From Phenylobacterium sp. (GTDB taxonomy: Bacteria; Pseudomonadota; Alphaproteobacteria; Caulobacterales; Caulobacteraceae), in assembly GCA_019264505.1 (NCBI GenBank), contig JAHUZY010000381.1, forward strand, positions 1 to 10,067: a stretch of 10,067 nt of DNA, read 5' to 3'. This document shows positions 5,718 through 10,067 of the stretch, piece after piece; position 1 is the stretch's first letter, and each line of letters starts with the position of its first letter. The translations under genes were made by a program, and so were the position numbers. Below the pieces are notes generated by a model. It was not told the origin of the DNA. It saw only the letters and a list, made by a program, of their open reading frames with translations, and did no database searches.

Positions 5718-6446
5718 ATGGGCGGCGAGATCATCTTCCTCATCCCGGCGGTGCTCGGTTTCGCTGCTGTCGCGACGCTCGGCGGTACGCTCGTGCTCTG
5801 GCTGGTCTGGCTCGGAGCCCACCGATGGGGTCCTCTCTCACGGCGAACGGGATCGTCGCGCTTTCCGGTCGGCGTGGCTGCTTCGGTACTGCTTGTGATC
5901 TCATTGCCTGTCGGCTGCATACGAGCCTGCCAGCCCGTCCCCCAGCCCGAAAGCGCCAGGACAGTGGCTGCCTTCGAGGTGCCGCTGACCACGGCGGTCG
6001 ACCGGGCCGACTTCCTGACTATCCTCGCCGCTGATGCGGCGGCTGAGGGTCTCGACGTCAAGGTTGAGACGGCGGAGGAAATGGAGCGCCGTGCGGAGAT
6101 TTCGCCCATCGTCCGCGGCTCGATCCATGCCATCGTCTACCGCGCCGGTGATATCCGCCAAATCGAGGCTCGAGTCTCAGATCAGTTTCAACTCGGTCAT
6201 GTGTGGATATCCTTCAGGCAAGGGGAAGACGTGGCATTGGCGCGGCGCTTCCGCGAACGGGTGATGGCACGGACCATTGAGCGCTGGCCGGAGACACTGA
6301 GTGTGCCGGTCGCCCAGACAGGCGCACTCCCGCTTAAAGAGGACTTGGTCCGGGGCGACCACGGCTATGAGATCGACCCTGCCAAATTGGCGGGATACGT
6401 TTGCGGGACCGCTCCCGGTAACGCGCGCCCGTCAGCCTGCGACTAG
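5718..6446 (+). CDS. Unrecognised two-pass membrane protein with soluble C-terminal domain
   Basis: A 242-residue protein that I do not recognise. Two hydrophobic segments (about 5-32 and 50-67) are separated by a short, Arg-rich loop (HRWGPLSRRTGSSRF, 35-49), placing the loop in the cytoplasm and both ends in the periplasm. The second segment ends LPVGC (63-67), followed by a Pro-rich linker (72-77). A soluble domain (85-228) has an acidic helix (TAEEMERR, 118-125), alternating strands (HAIVYRAGDIRQIEARVS, 137-154; HVWISFRQG, 161-169), an Arg-rich helix (ARRFRERVMARTIERWP, 175-191) and a closing GYEIDPAKLAGYVCG (216-230). Only a weak ribosome site, TAAGG (5701-5705), lies 12 bases upstream; an in-frame TAA at 5697 bounds the start. 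It stands alone, on the strand opposite to both neighbours. Bases 6181-6240 count to 50% G+C against 75% at 6541-6600 in the protease gene, hinting at a different origin. Coding nature is supported by the membrane/domain pattern; function is open. Confidence 0.75.
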   Translation: MGGEIIFLIPAVLGFAAVATLGGTLVLWLVWLGAHRWGPLSRRTGSSRFPVGVAASVLLVISLPVGCIRACQPVPQPESARTVAAFEVPLTTAVDRADFLTILAADAAAEGLDVKVETAEEMERRAEISPIVRGSIHAIVYRAGDIRQIEARVSDQFQLGHVWISFRQGEDVALARRFRERVMARTIERWPETLSVPVAQTGALPLKEDLVRGDHGYEIDPAKLAGYVCGTAPGNARPSACD

Positions 6447-6524
6447 GCGAACTGCCGTTCCGCCCATCGCAGGCATTGAGAACGTCGGCTTACGGGAAGC
6501 CCCGGGGAGCGACAGCCGCCTCTC
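6447..6524. other. Convergent intergenic gap, no clear terminator
   Basis: Seventy-eight bases between the stops of the orphan gene and the protease gene, where two transcripts meet. A five-base hairpin (GGCTT at 6487-6491, AAGCC at 6497-6501) is the only structure; it lacks a T-run in either direction. Termination here is probably Rho-dependent or leaky. Confidence 0.4.
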
Positions 6525-7946
6525 CTAGAGACGGAAGTTGGCGGTCACCGGCTGGCCGTTGCGCTGGATGGTCACCTGCCAGGCGCCGGCTTCAGCGCCG
6601 GCCGTGGCCGCGGCGGTCAGGTCGCGGACCGTGCGGATCTCTCGCCCATTGACGCTCCGGATCATGTCGCCGGGACGCAGGCCGGCGTTCATGGAGAAGC
6701 CGCGGCCGACGCGGATCACCATGACCCCTGGTCCCTGGAAGGGATCGACGCCGAGTTCGTCGGCTAGGGCTGGCGACAGATTGACCACGGTGGCGCCGTC
6801 GAAGGGATTGCGGCCGCTGAGCACCTGCTCGTCGCGGGCCGGCGTGGCGGGCGGGGCCTCGGCGCGCAGGTTGAGCGTGGCGGTGGTTCCGTTCTCGCGA
6901 CGGACGCCCAGGCGCAGGGTCTCGCCCAGCCGCCTTGTGCCGACCGCATAGTTCAGGCCGCCCACATCGCTGACCGCCTGGTCATCGACGCTGAGGATCA
7001 CGTCGCCCTGGCGCAGGCCCGCGCGCGCCGCCGCGCCCCCAGCCCAGATGTCGGCCACCAGCACCCCTTGCGGCGCGCTCATGCCGATGGAGCGGGCGAT
7101 TTCGGCGGTGACGGTCTGGGTGCGTGCGCCCAGCCAGGGGCGCTCCACCCGCTGGCCGCCGCCGACGGCGGTCTCGACCACCCGCTTGACCATGGCCGCA
7201 GGCATGGCGAAGCCCACCCCGCTGGAGGTGCCCGAACGGGAGACGATGAAGCTGTTGATGCCGATCAGGTCGCCGTCCATGTCCACCAGGGCGCCGCCGG
7301 AATTGCCGGGATTGATGGCCGCGTCGGTCTGGATGTAGCTGGCGGCTGCATCCCCGCTGGGATCGGCGGTGCGGTTCAGCGCCGAGATGATGCCGTTGGT
7401 CACCGTCTGGCCCACCCCGAACGGATTGCCGATGGCCAGGACCAGGTCGCCCACCTCGGCGTCGGTGGAATCATCGATGGCCAAGACCGGCAGGCGCTCT
7501 TCGCCCAGGTCGATCTTCAGGACGGCGAGGTCCGTGCGCTCATCGGCCAGCAGCAGCTTGGCGGGAAACTCACGGCGGTCGGCCAGGGCGACGATGATCT
7601 CCTGGCCGCCGGCCACCACGTGGTTGTTGGTGACGATCACCCCATCAGCGCGGACGATGACGCCCGAGCCCAGGGAGCCTTCCATCCGGCCCCGCGGCGC
7701 GCCCATGCCAAACAGGTCCCAGAAGGGATCGGCCTGACGGCGCACGACCCGGCGGGCCGAGATGTTGACCACGGCGGGCGCAGCCTTCTTCACCACAGGG
7801 GCGAAGGAGGTCTTCATGTCTGCGGCGGTCTCCGGCGGGGACCGCGTCGGCTGGGCGAGCGCGGGCTGAGCCTCGCTGCGGCTGGCGGGATCGGTGCAGG
7901 CGGCCAGAAGGACCAGGGCCGGAAGGAGCAGACGTACGGCGCGCAT
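6525..7946 (-). CDS. degP: Do/DegP-type periplasmic serine endopeptidase, lipoprotein signal
   Basis: A 473-residue HtrA-family protease that degrades or refolds misfolded envelope proteins. The start is set by the ATG at 7944-7946 with a strong GGAG (7952-7955) five bases before it; 18 upstream codons in frame are rejected. The signal peptide ends in a lipobox, LAAC (14-17), so Cys17 is probably lipidated; threonine at +2 gives no inner-membrane retention mark. A trypsin-like domain (about 90-257) carries the triad His109 (TNNHVV), Asp139 (ERTDLAVLK) and Ser216 (NPGNSGGAL). Two PDZ domains follow (about 262-361 and 376-471; LRQGDVILSVDDQAV and LRPGDMIRSVNGREI). Triad and domain order match Do proteases (DegP/DegQ); the symbol stands for the family rather than a proven orthologue. 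It follows the transporter gene by 84 bases, so it may be read from that run or from its own stress promoter. Confidence 0.93.
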   Translation of the reverse strand: MRAVRLLLPALVLLAACTDPASRSEAQPALAQPTRSPPETAADMKTSFAPVVKKAAPAVVNISARRVVRRQADPFWDLFGMGAPRGRMEGSLGSGVIVRADGVIVTNNHVVAGGQEIIVALADRREFPAKLLLADERTDLAVLKIDLGEERLPVLAIDDSTDAEVGDLVLAIGNPFGVGQTVTNGIISALNRTADPSGDAAASYIQTDAAINPGNSGGALVDMDGDLIGINSFIVSRSGTSSGVGFAMPAAMVKRVVETAVGGGQRVERPWLGARTQTVTAEIARSIGMSAPQGVLVADIWAGGAAARAGLRQGDVILSVDDQAVSDVGGLNYAVGTRRLGETLRLGVRRENGTTATLNLRAEAPPATPARDEQVLSGRNPFDGATVVNLSPALADELGVDPFQGPGVMVIRVGRGFSMNAGLRPGDMIRSVNGREIRTVRDLTAAATAGAEAGAWQVTIQRNGQPVTANFRL

Positions 7947-7951
7947 GGAAA

Positions 7952-7955
7952 CTCC
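7952..7955 (-). promoter_or_regulatory. Ribosome binding site of the Do protease
   Basis: GGAG on the minus strand, five bases before the ATG at 7944-7946. Its good spacing decides in favour of this start, which also places the lipoprotein signal at the very N-terminus. Confidence 0.7.
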
Positions 7956-8030
7956 GTGGGACAGTCGGACCTCGCCGTTTGGCGAAGCTTTCGGGCGCAA
8001 TGATGACGCGGCCTATAGCACAGGCCTGGC

Positions 8031-9296
8031 TCAGGCGGCCGCGGGCGCCGTGGCGGGCGGCCGTGCGACCCGGGTCCCGAGGATCAGGGCGACCACCAGC
8101 AGGGCCGAGGCCAGATAGATGGCCAGGCCCGGCGCCTGGAGCTGGTCGGCATGGCGGATCGACCAGGCGAAGGTCAGGCCGAACAGGGCCGGCCCGACCA
8201 TGGAGGCGATGCCCTGCAGGCTCTGATTGGCGCCCTGCAGCTGGCCCTGCTGGTCGGGCGCGACCCTGCGGGTCATCAGGCCCTGGAGCCCCGGCATCAG
8301 GAAGTTCATCAGGGCGAAGACCGGCACGCCGGCCAGATAGAGCAGGCCCGTGGGCGCAAAGCCGTACCAGGCGAAACCGATCGCCCCGGCCGCCGCCCCC
8401 AGCATCAGGGCGCCGCGCTCGCCGATGCGGGCGACGACCGGGCCGACGAGCAGAGTCTGGACGACGACGCCCGCCACCCCAGTGGCCATCATGGCCAGCC
8501 CCATGGTCGAGGGGCTCCAGCCATAGCGATAGCCGGTATAGAGCACGAAGATGGCCGGCAGCACCGTATGGGCAAGCTGGAACAGCAGGCCAATCGTCGC
8601 CAGGCCCAGCAGGTCGGGGTGAGAGCGCAGCAGGCGAAGCGAGCCAAGCGGGTTGGCCCTGGCGAGATCGAAGCTCTTGGTGCGCCGCTCCGGCGGCAGG
8701 GATTCCGGCAGGACGAACAGGCCATAGAGCCCGTTCACCAGGGCGAGGCCCGCGGCCACATAGAAGGGCAGCCGCAGGTCGATATCGCCCAGGGCGCCGC
8801 CGACGGCCGGGCCGATCAGAAAGCCGAACGAGAAGGCCGAGCCCATCCAGCCAAAAGCCTTGGCCCGACCCTCTGGCGGCGTGACGTCGGCCACATAGGC
8901 GCCGGCCGTAGCGAAACTGGCCGCCGTCATGCCGTTGAGGATACGCCCCACCAGCAGCCACATGAGGTTGGGGGCGACCGCGATGATGACGAAGTCCAGC
9001 GCCAGGCCGAAGATGGAGACGAGCAGCACCGGCCGCCGGCCGATCCGGTCCGACAGAAGGCCGAGGAGTGGCCCGCAGATGAACTGCATGGCGCCCCAGG
9101 TCACGGCGAAGACGACGTTCCATTCGGCGGCCTGGGCGGTGTCGCCGCCGGTGAAGGCCTTGATGAGGTTGGGCAGGACCGGGATGATCAGGCCAAACGA
9201 GATGCTGTTCATCAGCGCGGTGGCGAAGATGAAGCCAAAGGCCGCCCGTCCGCCGCGCCGCGGGCCGCCGTCCACGCCCTCGCCGATCACCGCCAT
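8031..9296 (-). CDS. TetA-like MFS efflux transporter (TCR/Tet family)
   Basis: A 421-residue inner-membrane protein of the major facilitator superfamily, drug:H+ antiporter type with 12 predicted helices. The first helix reads FGFIFATALMNSISFGLIIP (20-39). The loop 2-3 motif A is intact: GLLSDRIGRRP (79-89), with Asp83 matching the essential aspartate of Tet proteins. Helix 5 has the antiporter motif C pattern GFLIGPAVGGALG (158-170). A charged central loop (LPESLPPERRTKSFDLARAN, 196-215) separates the two halves, and the second half has the family-like LMTRRVAPDQQGQLQGANQS (340-359). It resembles the TCR/Tet group, but chromosomal members of this group in environmental bacteria often do not confer tetracycline resistance, so the substrate is unknown. 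A strong GGGGGGAG ribosome site (9303-9310) is six bases before the ATG. It lies 45 bases after the SRPBCC gene and is probably controlled by the ArsR-type repressor heading the run. Confidence 0.92.
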   Translation of the reverse strand: MAVIGEGVDGGPRRGGRAAFGFIFATALMNSISFGLIIPVLPNLIKAFTGGDTAQAAEWNVVFAVTWGAMQFICGPLLGLLSDRIGRRPVLLVSIFGLALDFVIIAVAPNLMWLLVGRILNGMTAASFATAGAYVADVTPPEGRAKAFGWMGSAFSFGFLIGPAVGGALGDIDLRLPFYVAAGLALVNGLYGLFVLPESLPPERRTKSFDLARANPLGSLRLLRSHPDLLGLATIGLLFQLAHTVLPAIFVLYTGYRYGWSPSTMGLAMMATGVAGVVVQTLLVGPVVARIGERGALMLGAAAGAIGFAWYGFAPTGLLYLAGVPVFALMNFLMPGLQGLMTRRVAPDQQGQLQGANQSLQGIASMVGPALFGLTFAWSIRHADQLQAPGLAIYLASALLVVALILGTRVARPPATAPAAA

Positions 9297-9302
9297 CTCA
9301 CG

Positions 9303-9310
9303 CTCCCCCC
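9303..9310 (-). promoter_or_regulatory. Ribosome binding site of the MFS transporter
   Basis: GGGGGGAG on the minus strand, six bases before the ATG at 9294-9296. Independent, strong translation initiation suggests the transporter is not merely coupled to the gene before it. Confidence 0.6.
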
Positions 9311-9341
9311 GGACCCTCTAGAAACAAAAGCGGAACGATCC

Positions 9342-9815
9342 CTACGCCTGAGCGGCGTGGTCGTCCAGGCTCGCCAGTTGCGCCCGCCACCACTCGCCCA
9401 GACGCATCTGCAGCGCCTGGTCGGGGAAACCATGCCGCGCCGCGCTCTCGGCGGGAACCCGCGTGAAGCCGCGATGCTCGATGCTGACCCGGGTTTCCTG
9501 ACCCACCGGCTCGAACCGCGCTTCCACCTCGGTGTGAAGATCGGGCGGGAAGCTAGCCTGGCGCCAGGAGAAGACCAGCTGGTGGGGCGGCGCCCAGGTC
9601 ACGATCCGGCCGATCTCGAAGACCTTGCCATTGGCCAGCGTCTCGGTCAGGCGGCCGCCCTCCCCGGCCTCGAAGGCCAGGCGTCCGGGCGCACGCGGCG
9701 TGGTCTGGAAGAGCGGGCTTGGCCGCCACCACTGGCCGATCTCATCGACAAAGGCCTGAAAAGCGCGTTCGGGCGAGGCCCTCACCCGCAGCGCCACAAA
9801 GACCTTGGACGTCAT
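9342..9815 (-). CDS. SRPBCC/AHSA1-type domain protein
   Basis: A 157-residue cytoplasmic protein of the SRPBCC (START/Bet v1-like) superfamily, activator-of-Hsp90-ATPase homologue 1 subgroup. These are helix-grip folds with a deep hydrophobic pocket for small ligands. The pattern is complete: first strand and helix VFVALRVRASPERAFQAFVD (5-24), an aromatic stretch with IGQWWRP (26-32), GGRLTE (53-58), the motif FEIGRIVTWAPPHQLVFSWR (66-85), strands TEVEARFEP and TRVSIEHRGF (95-117), and a C-terminal helix ALQMRLGEWWRAQLASLDDH (134-153) closing the pocket. The start overlaps the ArsR stop by four bases (ATGA), so the two are made together. ArsR-SRPBCC pairs are very common; the role of the partner is mostly unknown, though a ligand-binding or ligand-processing job for the signal sensed by the repressor is a fair guess. 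There is no sign of truncation. Confidence 0.9.
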   Translation of the reverse strand: MTSKVFVALRVRASPERAFQAFVDEIGQWWRPSPLFQTTPRAPGRLAFEAGEGGRLTETLANGKVFEIGRIVTWAPPHQLVFSWRQASFPPDLHTEVEARFEPVGQETRVSIEHRGFTRVPAESAARHGFPDQALQMRLGEWWRAQLASLDDHAAQA

Positions 9816-10067
9816 GCGTCTGCGTCCAGATGCGTCTTGAAGGCCTCAAGCTGAGCGCTCCACATCGCCTCGCTCTCCTGCAGCCAGGTCATCAGCTCCG
9901 ACATGGGTTCGTGGCGCAGGGCGTAGATCCGGACCCGGGCGTCAAAACCGGGGTGGGAGTCCTCCACCAGGCCGCTCTCGCGCAAGGTCTTGAGGTGGCG
10001 GCTCATGGCCGGGGCCGACAGGCCCACGGCGCGGGCCAGGTCGCCTGCGGGGCGGGGTCCTGCCCTC
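9812..10067 (-). CDS. ArsR-family transcriptional regulator, N-terminus outside window
   Basis: The last 84 codons of a winged-helix repressor; the frame runs off the right edge without a stop. The GTG at 10025-10027 is not the start: the 13 codons upstream encode RAGPRPAGDLARA, the helix that leads into the recognition helix LSAPAMSRHLKTLRESGLV. The wing follows (GFDARVRIYAL) and then a dimerisation helix (MSELMTWLQESEAMWSAQLE). ArsR proteins are usually 95-120 residues, so some 15-35 are missing. Where the metal sensors have the ELCVCDL cysteines this protein has RPAGDLARA, with no cysteine in the visible part, so classical arsenic/metal sensing is unlikely. Such Cys-less members commonly precede an AHSA1/SRPBCC gene, as here. 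It probably represses its own run (SRPBCC and MFS transporter); the operator would lie beyond the window. Confidence 0.88.
   Translation of the reverse strand, partial: RAGPRPAGDLARAVGLSAPAMSRHLKTLRESGLVEDSHPGFDARVRIYALRHEPMSELMTWLQESEAMWSAQLEAFKTHLDADA

Noticed and set aside
5675..6034. Alternative + strand frame of 119 codons overlapping the orphan gene
   Set aside because: Its product is Arg/Pro-rich without structure, whereas the overlapping 242-codon frame shows membrane helices and a regular domain pattern.
6487..6501. Terminator between the orphan gene and the Do protease
   Set aside because: The stem is only five base pairs and no T-run follows on either strand.
8014..8021. GCTATAGG on the minus strand as -10 element of the protease gene
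   Set aside because: It resembles the Caulobacter -10 consensus, but no acceptable -35 lies at the right distance in the end of the transporter gene, so I do not list it as a promoter.
7972..8026. Hairpins in the gap before the Do protease (TCGCC/GGCGA at 7972-7985; GGCCT/AGGCC at 8010-8026)
   Set aside because: Five-base stems in sequence this rich in G+C are expected by chance, and no terminator or known operator pattern goes with them.
8031..9296. Tetracycline resistance determinant
   Set aside because: Motif A and fold match the TCR/Tet group, but chromosomal relatives are numerous and unselective in motif; substrate cannot be read from sequence, and no TetR or mobile element accompanies it.
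8151..9854. Long antisense open frames (for example 567 codons opposite the MFS and SRPBCC genes, 471 opposite rarA, 390 opposite DUF1501)
   Set aside because: They lie opposite genes with full family motifs, are rich in Gly/Arg/Gln/His low-complexity sequence typical of the reverse frames of high-GC genes, and have no ribosome sites or domains.

Overview
The window looks like ordinary chromosome from a high-GC alphaproteobacterium, most probably Caulobacteraceae (Caulobacter/Phenylobacterium-like). The grounds are the strong G/C bias at third codon positions, the protein sequence styles, a small lipoprotein resembling a Caulobacter family, and the combination of a Do-type protease, rarA, crcB and rluC. 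The genus is inference; no rRNA or tRNA gene is present to settle it.

Left edge, + strand (1-1481): the 3' end of a DUF1800 gene overlaps by ATGA a Tat-exported DUF1501 gene, a classic two-gene pair of uncharacterised exported proteins. The DUF1501 stop codon overlaps head-on, within a CTAG palindrome, with the stop of the next gene on the other strand.

Middle, - strand (5511 down to 1478): a compact five-gene run reading rarA, an RluA-family pseudouridine synthase without S4 domain, a small glycine-rich lipoprotein, crcB (fluoride channel) and an S4-containing RluC-type pseudouridine synthase. rarA/rluA overlap by ATGA and crcB/rluC by TGATG. The lipoprotein gene is the only member separated by gaps (43 and 57 bases), and each gap contains a small perfect hairpin. 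The run mixes genome maintenance, rRNA modification and ion detoxification, so co-transcription probably reflects shared housekeeping expression rather than one pathway.

Interruption, + strand (5718-6446): a 242-residue protein with two membrane segments that I do not recognise. It sits alone on the opposite strand between rarA and the protease gene, with visibly lower G+C in part of its sequence. It is the least explained gene here.

Right part, - strand (from beyond 10067 down to 6525): an ArsR-family repressor (5' end cut off), an SRPBCC/AHSA1-type protein (ATGA overlap), a TetA-like MFS drug-efflux transporter, then a Do/DegP-type periplasmic serine protease carrying a lipoprotein signal. 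The first three form a typical regulated cassette; the protease may have its own start signals in the 84-base gap before it.

I see no mobile element, CRISPR array, RNA gene, riboswitch or convincing intrinsic terminator. The long antisense open frames opposite the real genes are high-GC shadows.
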